Assembly: GCA_016789955.1 (NCBI GenBank)
Contig: JAEUPB010000075.1
Span: 62,001-126,000 of the forward strand
DNA: 64,000 nucleotides
Reading direction: 5' to 3'
Source of the DNA: Rubrivivax sp.
GTDB taxonomy: Bacteria; Pseudomonadota; Gammaproteobacteria; Burkholderiales; Burkholderiaceae_C
Shown in pieces: positions 1-9,755 of the stretch. The notes under the pieces are model-generated. The model saw nothing but the letters and a program-made list of their open reading frames with translations, did not search any database and was not told where the DNA came from. The position numbers and the translations under genes are program-made. Within the stretch, counting starts at the first letter, position 1; the number at the start of each line of letters is the position of its first letter.

Positions 1-1032
1 GGCCTCGGTGAGCGCCACGATGGGCCGCGCGATCGCGCGGCTCACGCCGAAGGCGACGGCGATGGTCAGCAGCGCCACGCCGCCCAGCAGCACCGCGAAC
101 ACCAGCGCGGTCGAGCGCACCGGGGCCAGCGCCTCCTGCAACGGCACCAGCACCAGCAGCTGCCAGCCGAAGCCGTCGAAGCCGGCGTAGCCGTGCGCGC
201 GGCCCACGCCCACCAGCATCGGTTCGCCCAAGGCGCCGGGCAGCGGCGGCCTGGCCTGCGCAGCGGCGCCGCCGTCGGCGGCCGGCGCGGCATGGGCGGC
301 GAGGTCTTCCGTGAGCCGCGGCAGCAGCTCCAGCAGCCGCCGCGAGCCGGCCACCATGCGCCCGCGGTTGTCCAGCAGCGCCACCAGCCGCCCGCCGGGG
401 CCGGCGTTGGCCGCCTCGTCCAGCCGGCGGTCGACCTGGCTCCAGTCCATGCGCAGCTGCAGCTCGCCGAGATCGCCGCCGCCGAAGGCCGACGGGATCG
501 GCGTGCGCAGCACGAGGCTGGCGCCGTCGTCGCCGGGCACGGTCTGCGGCAGCGCCAGCGAGACCGGCGTGCCGGCCAGCGTCACCGCCTGCCAGTGGCG
601 CAGCGCGGCCGCGCCGGCGGCCTTCTCGCCGATGCCCGCCGGGCGGCTGGCGGCCACCACGCGGCCCTGGCGGTCCACCGCGGCCAGCTCGCGGTACAGC
701 CCGCCGTAGCCGGCCGCCAAGCGTTCGAGGAAGCCCGACAGGCGCTTGTCGACGTCGCCCACCTGCAGGTCCTGCATCACCTCGATGCGGCGCCAGGTGG
801 CGGCGTTCTGCAGCCGCTCGTACATCAGCTTCGTCAGGTCGGCGCCCACGGCCTCGGCCTGCGCCTGCAGGCCCTGCTCGATCTCGTTGCGCAGCACGCC
901 GCTGACGCGGTCGAAGGCCAGCAGCGCCAGCAGCATCGAAGGCAGCAGGCCCACGAGCAGGCAGGCCAGCAGCAGCGTCTTGCGGATCGTCAAGGGAGAG
1001 GGGGCGGGCAGAGCCGGGCGGGGGCCCGGCAT
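1..1032 (-). CDS. Membrane sensor with periplasmic Cache-like domain and HAMP start (partial, 3' end outside window)
   Basis: An open frame of 344 codons runs off the left edge. An N-terminal membrane segment (about residues 19-40, rich in Leu) is followed by a ~255-residue extracytoplasmic region, a second membrane segment (about 300-322), and the start of a HAMP linker (SRAIARPIVALTEA). This is the architecture of chemoreceptors, sensor kinases and diguanylate cyclases; the output domain lies outside the window, so the class is unknown. ATG at 1032 is chosen because GGAG sits ten bases upstream; an in-frame TTG at 993 is the alternative. The gene is divergent from the porin/PstS-like pair, which suggests a shared sensing function (inference). 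Confidence 0.75.
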   Translation of the reverse strand, partial: MPGPRPALPAPSPLTIRKTLLLACLLVGLLPSMLLALLAFDRVSGVLRNEIEQGLQAQAEAVGADLTKLMYERLQNAATWRRIEVMQDLQVGDVDKRLSGFLERLAAGYGGLYRELAAVDRQGRVVAASRPAGIGEKAAGAAALRHWQAVTLAGTPVSLALPQTVPGDDGASLVLRTPIPSAFGGGDLGELQLRMDWSQVDRRLDEAANAGPGGRLVALLDNRGRMVAGSRRLLELLPRLTEDLAAHAAPAADGGAAAQARPPLPGALGEPMLVGVGRAHGYAGFDGFGWQLLVLVPLQEALAPVRSTALVFAVLLGGVALLTIAVAFGVSRAIARPIVALTEA

Positions 1033-1120
1033 ACTTGTTGCACTCCGGCCTCCCTGCGCCGCGAGCCGCACGCAACGGGCGTGGCGGGACGTCGAGCCAG
1101 GAAGCGGAGGTCGGAGGATT

Positions 1121-2296
1121 ATGAGGAGGTCGCTGCACGGGCTGGTCACCCTGGCGTGGTCGCTGGCCTGCGCTGCGGTGCAGGCGCAGGCGCCGGATGC
1201 CGACGGCTGGCAGTACGAGGCCGGCCGCGGCCTGCGCCACGAGGCGGCCGGGCTGACGCTGGGCGGCTACGTCACCGGCGAGCTGCAGAAGCCCAGCAAC
1301 GACTCGTCGCAGGCGCGCATCAGCCACGTCAGCGTGTTCCTCTGGTGGGAGCCCACCGACGCGCTGAAGGTGTTCGGCGAGATCGACCAGGAGAACGTGG
1401 TGGCCCGCGTGCGCGAGCGCGGCCGGTTCGAAGACCGCGCCGAGCGTCGCGCCTCACTGGAGCGGCTGTACGCCACCTGGACGATCGACGATGCGCTGGT
1501 GCTGCGCGGCGGCAAGTTCCTCACGCCCGTGGGCCGCTGGAACCAGCGCCACGCCGACCCGCTGACGTGGACGCCCAGCCGCCCGCTGCTGACGCGCACC
1601 GTCCACCCGCAGAACGTGACCGGCGTGATGGCCTCGGGCACCCTGACGCCCGCCGGGCAGCCGCTGGAGTACGCGCTGTATGCCTCCAACGGTGCCGAGT
1701 GGGCGCCCGATCCGCGGCAGGACCTGTTCAGCACCGTGCGCGGCCTGCGCGCCGTGCTGCCGGTGGGCGCGGCGTGGCAGTTCGGCGTGTCGTACGCCCG
1801 CTACGAGCAGCGAGGCTCGCGCGAGCCTCGCGAGCTGCAGGGCGCCGACCTGCGCTGGGCCGCGGCCGGCTGGGAGGTGAGCGCCGAGTGGCTGCGCACG
1901 GCCGCCGTGAACCCGGCGCCGCCGTTCGGACCCGGTGGCGGAGGAGGCTTCGGCACCACCGGCAACCCGTTCGGGGGCGGCGGGACGTTCACGACGGCGG
2001 CCGTGGTGCCCGGCCCCGCGCCGCTGCCGCGCGACCCCGGCACGCCGCCGCTGGCGCTGCCCACACAGGGGGCCTGGGTGCAGGCGGTGGCGCCGCTGTG
2101 GCCGCAGTGGTTCGCCGTGGTCCGCGTCGAGCGCGTGCGCGACACCTCGTCGGTGGACAAGGTGCGCCAGGACACCGCGGGCCTCGTGTGGCGGCCCACG
2201 GCGATGGTCACGCTCAAGCTCGAGCGCCAGCACACCCGCGGCCGCAGCGACCTCGCGGCCGATGCATGGGCGATGTCGGCGAGCGTGCTGTTCTGA
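1121..2296 (+). CDS. Porin-like outer membrane beta-barrel protein
   Basis: 391 residues. A signal peptide (RRSLHGLVTLAWSLACAAVQAQA) precedes alternating amphipathic strands with Tyr/Trp/Arg girdles and the motif GGKFLTPVGRWNQRHADPLTW, typical of phosphate-selective or general porin-like proteins; the chain ends in an aromatic residue (SASVLF), as outer membrane barrels do. A Gly-rich insertion (PFGPGGGGGFGTTG) around residue 275 looks like a flexible surface or periplasmic loop. GGAGG before ATG 1121 supports the start. The next gene begins on the stop codon (TGATG), so the two are co-translated. Substrate unknown. Confidence 0.75.
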   Translation: MRRSLHGLVTLAWSLACAAVQAQAPDADGWQYEAGRGLRHEAAGLTLGGYVTGELQKPSNDSSQARISHVSVFLWWEPTDALKVFGEIDQENVVARVRERGRFEDRAERRASLERLYATWTIDDALVLRGGKFLTPVGRWNQRHADPLTWTPSRPLLTRTVHPQNVTGVMASGTLTPAGQPLEYALYASNGAEWAPDPRQDLFSTVRGLRAVLPVGAAWQFGVSYARYEQRGSREPRELQGADLRWAAAGWEVSAEWLRTAAVNPAPPFGPGGGGGFGTTGNPFGGGGTFTTAAVVPGPAPLPRDPGTPPLALPTQGAWVQAVAPLWPQWFAVVRVERVRDTSSVDKVRQDTAGLVWRPTAMVTLKLERQHTRGRSDLAADAWAMSASVLF

Positions 2297-2769
2297 TGCT
2301 GACGCCCAGGGCACGCCGCCGGCTGCGGGCGCTGGTGATCGCGGCCGCGGGCGCGATCGCCTGCACGCTGCTGCCCGCGCGCGCGCCCGCCGCCGCCGTG
2401 CTGGTGATCACCGCGCCGGGCAGCGAGCCGGCCGCCATCACCAGCGACGAGCTGGCGCTGGTCTATCGCCGCCAGAAGACGCTGGTCGATGGCACCCGCG
2501 TGCAGCCGGTGAACCTGCCGGCCGCGCACCCGCTGCGGCGCTGGTTCTCCCAGCAGGTTCTGGGCCAGCCGCCGGAGGCGATGGAAGGCTACTGGCGCGA
2601 CCTCTACTTCAACGGCGTGGTGCCGCCGTTCGTGCTGGCTTCCGAGGAAGCGGTGATCCGCTTCGTGGCCAGCACGCCCGGGGCGATCGGTTACGTGTCG
2701 GCCTGCCCGGGCGACAAGCGCGTGCGCGTGCTGATGCAGCTCGACGGTGGCCCGCCGTGCCCCCGCTGA
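2296..2769 (+). CDS. Short PstS-like periplasmic binding protein
   Basis: 157 residues with a signal peptide ending around PARAPAAA. The body (ITSDELALVYRRQKTLVDG, then VNLP, a RRWFSQQVLGQ segment, and a C-terminal GAIGYVS) matches the short phosphate ABC transporter substrate-binding-like proteins of betaproteobacteria, about half the length of true PstS. The ATG overlaps the porin stop by one base. No pst transporter genes follow, so a sensory or accessory role with the divergent membrane sensor is more likely than transport (inference). Confidence 0.7.
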   Translation: MLTPRARRRLRALVIAAAGAIACTLLPARAPAAAVLVITAPGSEPAAITSDELALVYRRQKTLVDGTRVQPVNLPAAHPLRRWFSQQVLGQPPEAMEGYWRDLYFNGVVPPFVLASEEAVIRFVASTPGAIGYVSACPGDKRVRVLMQLDGGPPCPR

Positions 2770-2972
2770 TGCGCTGATCCGCCGCGCGCTGCAGCCTGCG
2801 CGCGATCCCTGCAAGTTTTGTCGCCACGATCTGCAGCCGCTGCAGCGCTTGTCGCGACTTTCGGCGTGCGCAGCCGGCCCGCAGCGCCGTTCCACGAGGG
2901 CCCGGGTGCATGGCATGACGCTTGCGGAAGAGGTGGTCGGGATCCCACTTCCACAGTCATCAGGAGTTGCAC

Positions 2973-3764
2973 ATGCCCAATCCCAGGGGCCCTTCCGGCC
3001 AGCCTCCCGTCGCCGACACCGCGCGTGCCGAGCCGACGCCCCCCACCATCGCCGAGGCCGTCGACAAGGCCTACGCGCGCTACGACGCCAACGCCGACGG
3101 CGCGCTGACGCTGGCCGAGCTGCTCGCGGTGATCGATGCCGACGGCACGCACACCGAAGTCGCCGAGCGTGCCGCGGCCACGGTGACGGCCGCAGACACC
3201 AGCGGCGACCAGTCCCTGAGCAAGGCCGAGGTCACCGCGCTGATCACCAAGCTCGACACCGACGGCGACGGCCTGCTCGAACGCAGTGACCGCTCGGCCA
3301 CCGGCGCCGACACCACGGCCTTCGAGCTGGCCAGCGTGCTGCTGTTCGCGCGCGGCCTGCACGGTGGCCCGGGGAGTGGCGGCCCGCGCGGCGACGGCAT
3401 CGAGCGCACGGTGATCGACGCGGTGGACAGCCTGTTCACCCGCTACGACGCCGACACCAGCACGACGATCTCGCTGTCGGAGGTGCTGGCGGCGCTCGAC
3501 CCCAACGGCACCCGCACCGACCTCGACGCGAGGGTCACCTCGCTGTTCACCGCGGTGGACAGCAACGGCGACGCGGCGCTGTCGCTGGCCGAGATCACCG
3601 CCGTCGTGGCGCAGTTCGACACCGACGGCGACGGCACGATCGAGCGCGGCGAGCACCCCGCGGCCGATGCCGGCGACGCGGTGCAGCTGATCGGCATCCT
3701 GATGCACGGTGGGCACGGGCCACACGGCGGGCACGGGCCGGACACCGACACCGGCGCGGTATGA
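2973..3764 (+). CDS. EF-hand calcium-binding protein with His/Gly-rich tail
   Basis: 263 residues carrying six EF-hand-type loops: DANADGALTLAE, DTSGDQSLSKAE, DTDGDGLLERSD, DADTSTTISLSE, DSNGDAALSLAE and DTDGDGTIERGE. The fourth loop is degenerate (Asp then Thr/Ser ligands). The arrangement is two sets of three, as if duplicated, split by a Gly-rich linker near residues 135-145. The C terminus is HGGHGPHGGHGPD, a possible metal-binding tail. No signal peptide is obvious. AGGAG before ATG 2973 fixes the start over an in-frame ATG at 2922. The stop codon overlaps the start of a 21-residue micro-ORF. Confidence 0.8.
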   Translation: MPNPRGPSGQPPVADTARAEPTPPTIAEAVDKAYARYDANADGALTLAELLAVIDADGTHTEVAERAAATVTAADTSGDQSLSKAEVTALITKLDTDGDGLLERSDRSATGADTTAFELASVLLFARGLHGGPGSGGPRGDGIERTVIDAVDSLFTRYDADTSTTISLSEVLAALDPNGTRTDLDARVTSLFTAVDSNGDAALSLAEITAVVAQFDTDGDGTIERGEHPAADAGDAVQLIGILMHGGHGPHGGHGPDTDTGAV

Positions 3765-3826
3765 GCGCGCCGGGCCGCTCCCAAGCGCGAATCCCGGAGT
3801 GCGCAGCACGAAGGGTCGTCCAATGA
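3761..3826 (+). CDS. Micro-ORF cassette copy 1 (21 residues, [12 protein letters not shown] family)
   Basis: Encodes [20 protein letters not shown] plus Q. The ATG overlaps the EF-hand gene stop (ATGA) and its own stop overlaps the ATG of copy 2 (ATGA). The repeat unit is 62 bases. AAGGG lies seven bases before the next ATG. Compared with copies 2 and 3, the first 12 codons differ at three third-codon positions only, all synonymous, which argues for translation. I do not recognise the peptide. Confidence 0.55.
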   Translation: MSAPGRSQARIPECAARRVVQ

Positions 3827-3888
3827 GCGCGCCGGGCCGCTCCCAGGCGCGAATCCCGGGCCACGACATGCGCAGGGTCGTCCGATGA
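3823..3888 (+). CDS. Micro-ORF cassette copy 2 (21 residues, [12 protein letters not shown] family)
   Basis: Encodes [20 protein letters not shown] plus R, directly after copy 1 with a 62-base period. It starts and stops by ATGA overlap, the last one with the DUF4397 gene. CAGGG lies a few bases before the downstream ATG, so the cassette supplies that gene's ribosome binding site. The C-terminal half has diverged from copy 1 except for the RRVV end. Confidence 0.55.
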   Translation: MSAPGRSQARIPGHDMRRVVR

Positions 3889-5213
3889 GCGCAGAGGGTG
3901 TGACGGCAATCGATCGCCGCCGCGCCCTCGCCACCCTGGCCACATGGGTGGGCGGGGCGGCGGGGACCGCTGCCTTGCCCGGCTGCGGTGGCGGGGGCAG
4001 CAGCGGTTCATCCGGCAGCACGCGCATGCGGGCACTGAACCTCACGAGCGACCTGCCGTCGATCGACCTGCTCACCGACGACACCAACCGCTACGCCGCG
4101 CTGGCCTCCGCCACGATGTCGGACTACCTGAGCTTCGACGCCGCCACGGTGGCGCTGAAGGTGCGCCGCGCGGGCGACGCCACGCAGCTCTACAGCAGCA
4201 GCTTCGTGCTGGCCAAGGACGAGGTCTACACCGCGGTGGTGTGGGGCCGCGAGACCTCGCTGCGCGTGCACACGCTGCCCGAGGATGCGGTGGACACCGA
4301 CATCACCGACGGCGCCGCGCGGCTGCGCGTGTTCAACGCGACCATCGATGCCGGCTCGCTCGACGTGTACGTCACGTCGGCCACCGCCGACATCGCCGAG
4401 AGCGCGGCGCTGCAGTCGGCGCTGGCCGGCGGCACGCTGGGCAGCTACCGCGACCTGTCGGCCGGCACCTTCCGGCTGCGCGTCACCGGCGCCGGCGACC
4501 CCACCGACCTGCGGCTGGACGTGTCCTCCTTCGTGCTGGCCAACCGCAAGCACGCGACGCTCGTCATCACCGCGGGCGCCAGCGGCGTGCTGGTCGACGG
4601 CGTGCTGATCCCGCTGCAGGGCACGGCCACGGTGATGAAGAACACGCAGGCGCGGGTGCGCGTGGTGGCCGGCGTGGCCGGCGCGGGCAACGTCGCGGTG
4701 ACGGTGGGCGGCCAGGTGGTGGCTGGCGGCTACCGGTCGCCCACGGTGGGCCCGTACACGCGGGTCACGGCCGGCACCGTCGACGTGGTGGTGCGTCTGG
4801 ATGGCGGATCGCCGAGCACCGCGTCGCTGACGCTCGTGCCCGGCACCGACTACACGCTGCTGGTGACGGGCAGCGCCGGCGCGGCGCGGCTGCAGCCGCT
4901 CACCGACGACAACCGCGTGCCGGTCACGGCCAGCCGCGCCAAGGTGCGGCTGGTGCACGGCGTGGCGGGGCTCGACCCGCTGACGCTCTCGGTGGACTAC
5001 CTGCCGGTGGCCACCGACCTCGCCGAAGGCGCCGCGTCGACGCCGGCCACGCTGGCCAGCAGCGCGGCCGCGCGGGTCGACGTGACGGCCGCCTCGGCCG
5101 CGCAGCCGGTGTACAGCGTCGACAGCGTGAACCTGCAGACCGGCTCGGTTTACACGGTGTTCGTGCTGGGCGGCAATACCGCGCCGACGGGGGTGATCCG
5201 CAAGGAGCGGTGA
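3885..5213 (+). CDS. DUF4397-type lipoprotein
   Basis: 442 residues. The N terminus has twin arginines (DRRRALATLATWVGG) and a lipobox (ALPGC), then a Gly/Ser linker, so it is probably a lipoprotein, perhaps Tat-exported. The rest is a series of beta-rich modules of the DUF4397 kind, each with a line such as ARLRVFNATIDAGSLDVYVT or KVRLVHGVAGLDPLTLSVD and a closing VYTVFVLG-type strand. Function of the family is unknown; a surface or adhesive role is often guessed. ATG 3885 overlaps the stop of micro-ORF copy 2, so it is coupled to the EF-hand gene. Confidence 0.75.
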   Translation: MSAEGVTAIDRRRALATLATWVGGAAGTAALPGCGGGGSSGSSGSTRMRALNLTSDLPSIDLLTDDTNRYAALASATMSDYLSFDAATVALKVRRAGDATQLYSSSFVLAKDEVYTAVVWGRETSLRVHTLPEDAVDTDITDGAARLRVFNATIDAGSLDVYVTSATADIAESAALQSALAGGTLGSYRDLSAGTFRLRVTGAGDPTDLRLDVSSFVLANRKHATLVITAGASGVLVDGVLIPLQGTATVMKNTQARVRVVAGVAGAGNVAVTVGGQVVAGGYRSPTVGPYTRVTAGTVDVVVRLDGGSPSTASLTLVPGTDYTLLVTGSAGAARLQPLTDDNRVPVTASRAKVRLVHGVAGLDPLTLSVDYLPVATDLAEGAASTPATLASSAAARVDVTAASAAQPVYSVDSVNLQTGSVYTVFVLGGNTAPTGVIRKER

Positions 5214-5231
5214 CGCATCGGTCGCGAACAA

Positions 5232-5249
5232 GTGACTCTTCGCAGTCAC
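5232..5249 (+). terminator. Hairpin downstream of DUF4397 gene
   Basis: GTGACT and AGTCAC form a perfect six-base stem around CTTCGC, 19 bases after the stop codon. There is no T-run, so this is only a possible terminator or transcript-end stabiliser. Confidence 0.25.
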
Positions 5250-5373
5250 GTGTCGCGCGTCCCGAATCGACCAATTCACACTTTCCCAGCGAGCGCGGGT
5301 GCCGGCGCCGCGCGGGCCTCAGGTCGCAGGCCCCGGCACCGATGTCCTCCCCCAGAAGCAACAGGGGGGCTCG

Positions 5374-6927
5374 ATGACAGTGCGGTTGTCCATCCACAAG
5401 CGGCTGCTGATCTTCAGCGTGATGGCCGTGTGTTTCGTGCTGATGCTCGGGGCCGTGGGCCACGAGGCCGTGCGCCGCTTGTCGGACACGCGCGACGCGA
5501 TCACCGAGAGCGTGGTGGCGATGAAGTCGCAGATGCAGGCCGACATGATGCACGACGCGCTGCGCGCCGACGTGCTGCGTGCGCTGCTCGCCGGCAGCCG
5601 CCGCGATGCCGCTGCCCAACCCGAGGTGACGCGCGAACTCGCCGAGCACCTGAAGGACTTCCGGGAGTCGCTGGCCGCGCTCGACCAGGCCGGCGTGGAC
5701 GCCGAGATCCGTGCCGCGGCCACGCAGGTGCGGCCGGCGCTGGAGGCCTATGCCAAGGCGGCCACCGACGTGGTGGGGCTGGCGTGGAGCGACAACGAGC
5801 GCGCACTGACGCAATGGCCGGCTTTCCAGGCCGCCTTCACGAGCCTCGAAGGGGCCATGGAGAAGCTCGGCGACCTCGTCGAGCGCAATGCCAAGGCGCA
5901 GCGCGAGGCGAGCGAGGGCACGTCGGTGTGGGCGCGGCGCTTCATCGTCGGCGCCGTGGTCCTGGCCGCGGTGATCATGGTCGGCGTGGGCTCGGCGATC
6001 GGCCGGCGCGTCTCGCGGCCGCTGCAGGAGGCCGTGCGCATGGCCGAGGCGGTGGCCGCGGGCGACCTGTGCGCGCATGCCGGGGCCGGCAGCGCCGCCC
6101 AAGGCCACGACGAGATCGCGCAGCTGATGGCCGCGCTGGCCACGATGAACGAATCGCTGTCGCGCATCGTCGGTCGCGTGCGCGACGGCAGCGACTCGAT
6201 CGCCACCGGCTCCGGCGAGATCGCGTCGGGCAACGGCGACCTGAGCCGCCGCACCGAGCAGCAGGCCGCCAGCCTGCAGCAGACGGCCGCCTCGATGGAG
6301 CAGATCAACAGCGCCGTGCAGTCGAGCACCGCGGCGGCCAGGCGTGCGCACGAGCGCGCGGCCACCGCCCGCGAGGCCGCGGCGCGCGGCGGCGAGGTGG
6401 TGGGCCGCGTCACGCAGACGATGGCCGAGATCAGCGAGGGCTCGCGCCGCATCGCCGAGATCACCGGCGTCATCGACGGCATCGCGTTCCAGACCAACAT
6501 CCTCGCGCTCAACGCTGCGGTCGAGGCGGCGCGCGCCGGCGAGCATGGCCGCGGGTTCGCGGTGGTGGCCTCGGAAGTGCGGGCGCTGGCCCAGCGCAGC
6601 GCGCAGGCGGCGCGCGAGATCAAGGCGCTGATCGGCCGCAGCGTCGAGCAGGTCGAGCAGGGCGCCACGTTGGCGCAGGACGCCGGCCGCGCCATCGCCG
6701 ACATCGTCACCGAGGCCGAGCGCGTGGACGCGCTGATCGGCGAGATCAGCCACACCGCGGGCGAGCAGGGCCGCGGCTTCGAGCAGATCAACGCCGCGAT
6801 GCACGAGCTGGACCGCACCACGCAGCAGAATGCCGCCGCGGTGGAGGAGACGGCCGCTGCGGCCGAGAGCCTGCGCCGGCAGTCGCAGGACCTGGCCGAG
6901 CTGGTGCGGGTGTTCCGGCTGGCGTGA
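5374..6927 (+). CDS. Methyl-accepting chemotaxis protein
   Basis: 517 residues. TM1 is near residues 9-28, a periplasmic helical region runs to about 185, TM2 is at about 190-212, then a HAMP domain ([22 protein letters not shown]) and the cytoplasmic signalling hairpin with the near-invariant tip [20 protein letters not shown]. It ends LVRVFRLA without a CheR-docking pentapeptide. ATG 5374 follows a G-rich SD (CAGGGGGG); an in-frame ATG at 5299 would add 25 residues of no recognisable character. No che genes are nearby. The ligand is unknown; the helical periplasmic part suggests a four-helix-bundle sensor. Confidence 0.93.
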   Translation: MTVRLSIHKRLLIFSVMAVCFVLMLGAVGHEAVRRLSDTRDAITESVVAMKSQMQADMMHDALRADVLRALLAGSRRDAAAQPEVTRELAEHLKDFRESLAALDQAGVDAEIRAAATQVRPALEAYAKAATDVVGLAWSDNERALTQWPAFQAAFTSLEGAMEKLGDLVERNAKAQREASEGTSVWARRFIVGAVVLAAVIMVGVGSAIGRRVSRPLQEAVRMAEAVAAGDLCAHAGAGSAAQGHDEIAQLMAALATMNESLSRIVGRVRDGSDSIATGSGEIASGNGDLSRRTEQQAASLQQTAASMEQINSAVQSSTAAARRAHERAATAREAAARGGEVVGRVTQTMAEISEGSRRIAEITGVIDGIAFQTNILALNAAVEAARAGEHGRGFAVVASEVRALAQRSAQAAREIKALIGRSVEQVEQGATLAQDAGRAIADIVTEAERVDALIGEISHTAGEQGRGFEQINAAMHELDRTTQQNAAAVEETAAAAESLRRQSQDLAELVRVFRLA

Positions 6928-6987
6928 ACGCCTCGGCTTGACATCGGTCGTGCCGGCCGCGGCCGGCCTCGGCTACGCTCGGCGGCG

Positions 6988-7695
6988 ATGTCGCCCGACG
7001 CGCAGTCCATCCTCGAGTACCTGGGGCAGGCCCACGCGGTGCGCGCGGGCCTCGATGCCGATGCGGCGCTGGCGGCGCGCGTGCGGGCCGTCAAGCACTA
7101 CCAGAACCGCCGCTTCGAGCGCACCTACGCCGACCAGATGGCCGCGCCCGACACCGCGGCGGCAGCGCGCTTCTTCCTCACCGACCTCTACGGCACGCAG
7201 GACTACACCGAGCGCGACACGCAGTTCGGCCGCATCGTGCGGCCGCTGGACAAGCTGTTCCCGGCCGAGGTCGTGCGCACGGTGCGCGACCTGGCCGAGC
7301 TGCACGCGCTCTCGGAGACGCTGGACCGGCGCATGGGCGAGGCGCTGGCCACCGATCGGCCGGATGCCCGCGCGTACGTCGCGGCCTGGTGCGCGGTGGG
7401 CGAGCCGGCCTCGCGCGAGCGCCAGATCGCGCTGATGTCGGTCGTGGGCGGCGCGCTCGTGCACTACACGCGCAACCCGTGGCTGCGCCGAAGCCTGCAC
7501 CTGATGCGCGGTCCGGCGCGCCTCGCCGGGCTGGCCGCGCTGCACGGCTTCCTCGAGCGCGGCTACGACACCTTCGCGGCGATGCGCGCGCCGCAGGCAT
7601 TCCTGGACACCATCGCGGCGCGCGAGCGTGTGCTGGCGGCCGAGCTGTACGCGCGCCCCGAGCCGCCACCGGCGGTGCTGACCGAGGCGGCCTGA
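6988..7695 (+). CDS. FFLEELY-motif family protein (FFLTDLY variant)
   Basis: 235 residues, helical, soluble. It contains [24 protein letters not shown] near residue 60, the hallmark of the proteobacterial FFLEELY family, here with EE replaced by TD. Function of the family is unknown. It stands alone, 60 bases after the chemoreceptor and ahead of the luciferase-like gene. Confidence 0.7.
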   Translation: MSPDAQSILEYLGQAHAVRAGLDADAALAARVRAVKHYQNRRFERTYADQMAAPDTAAAARFFLTDLYGTQDYTERDTQFGRIVRPLDKLFPAEVVRTVRDLAELHALSETLDRRMGEALATDRPDARAYVAAWCAVGEPASRERQIALMSVVGGALVHYTRNPWLRRSLHLMRGPARLAGLAALHGFLERGYDTFAAMRAPQAFLDTIAARERVLAAELYARPEPPPAVLTEAA

Positions 7696-7759
7696 TCACA
7701 GCTTCCGAGCCGTTCGCCCTGTGCCCGCCTCGGCCGTCGCGCGCAGGCATCATCCGCAC

Positions 7760-8758
<999 letters not shown>

Positions 8759-8781
8759 CCGGCACGCCAGGACGCCCCGCG

Positions 8782-9693
8782 ATGGCGAGCGTGCTCGTGC
8801 TCGGCGGCACGGTCTTCGTCGGCCGCCACATCGTGCAGGCGCTGGCGGCGGCCGGGCACCGGGTGACGGTCTTCAACCGCGGCGTCACGCCGGCTGGCGA
8901 CCTGCCCGCCGCGGCCCGCCTGCGCGGCGACCGCGACCTCGGCGACGCCGGCCTCGCGGCCCTCGACGGTGATGCAACGTGGGACGCCTGCGTCGACGTC
9001 AGCGGCTACCGGCCCGAGGCCGTGCGGGCCAGTGCCCAGCGGCTCGCCAAGCGCGTCGAGCGATATGTGTACGTGTCGGCCGTGATGACCTACGGCACGC
9101 CGCCGCACGGGCCGGTCGACGAGTCCTTCCCCGTCGTCGACCCCGCGCCCGCAGGCACCGCTGAGATCGACGGCCGCACCTACGGCCCGCTCAAGGTGGC
9201 CTGCGAGCGCGTCGTGCACGCGGTGTACGGTCCTCGCGCGACGGTGCTGCGCCCGCAGGTCATCGTCGGCCCCGGCGACGGCTGGCCGCGCTACGCCGAG
9301 TGGGCGCGGCGCGCGCTGCGCTCGCGGCGGGGCGAACCCTTCGCCGCACCCGGCGACGGCCGCACGATGCTGCAGGTGATCGACGTGCGCGACCTGGCGC
9401 GCTTCGTGGTCACGGTGGTGGAGCGGCACGCGGTCGGCACCTACAACCTGGCCGGCCCGCGCATCGACTGGCAGACCTTCGTCGGCCTGCTGGGCGCGCG
9501 GAACGTGCGCTGGACACCGGTGCCCGGCGACGACATCGACCTCGACACGTGGCCCTTGTACCGCCCGCCCGGGCACCCGCTGGCGGCCCTGATGCACATC
9601 GATGCGAGCCGTGCGCAGGCAGCTGGCCTCGTGCTCACCGATCCGGCGGTGACGGCGCGCGACGTGCTCGCAAGCTTGGAGTCAAGCGCATGA
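8782..9693 (+). CDS. NAD-dependent epimerase/dehydratase family protein
   Basis: 303 residues. The N-terminal Rossmann motif [22 protein letters not shown] and a YGPLKVACE segment (Tyr-x3-Lys) mark an extended short-chain dehydrogenase. [16 protein letters not shown] and the late [12 protein letters not shown] are usual for sugar-nucleotide-type or related reductases in this family. Substrate unknown. The TGA stop lies inside ATGA, the start of micro-ORF copy 3. Confidence 0.82.
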   Translation: MASVLVLGGTVFVGRHIVQALAAAGHRVTVFNRGVTPAGDLPAAARLRGDRDLGDAGLAALDGDATWDACVDVSGYRPEAVRASAQRLAKRVERYVYVSAVMTYGTPPHGPVDESFPVVDPAPAGTAEIDGRTYGPLKVACERVVHAVYGPRATVLRPQVIVGPGDGWPRYAEWARRALRSRRGEPFAAPGDGRTMLQVIDVRDLARFVVTVVERHAVGTYNLAGPRIDWQTFVGLLGARNVRWTPVPGDDIDLDTWPLYRPPGHPLAALMHIDASRAQAAGLVLTDPAVTARDVLASLESSA

Positions 9694-9755
9694 GTGCGCC
9701 GGGCCGCTCCCAAGCACGAATCCCGGAACCCGCAGGGTGGAGGGTTGCCTCATGA
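9690..9755 (+). CDS. Micro-ORF cassette copy 3 (21 residues, [12 protein letters not shown] family)
   Basis: Encodes [20 protein letters not shown] plus S. It begins on the epimerase stop (ATGA) and ends on the start of the DUF456 gene (ATGA), again exactly 62 bases from ATG to ATG. GGAGG at its 3' end is the SD of the downstream gene. It lies 5.9 kb from copies 1 and 2 between unrelated genes, so the unit appears to be mobile or recurrently inserted between cistrons. Confidence 0.55.
   Translation: MSAPGRSQARIPEPAGWRVAS

Noticed and set aside
193-2295. Long plus-strand open frame upstream of and overlapping the porin gene
   Set aside because: It is antisense to the membrane sensor and out of frame with the porin; composition is Arg/Ala/Gly/His-rich without motifs. 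Only its last 158 codons are the PstS-like gene.
2770-2972. CTGCAGC-N2-GCTGCAG-like palindrome and T-rich stretch before the EF-hand gene
   Set aside because: No clear promoter or operator consensus; too weak to call as a feature.
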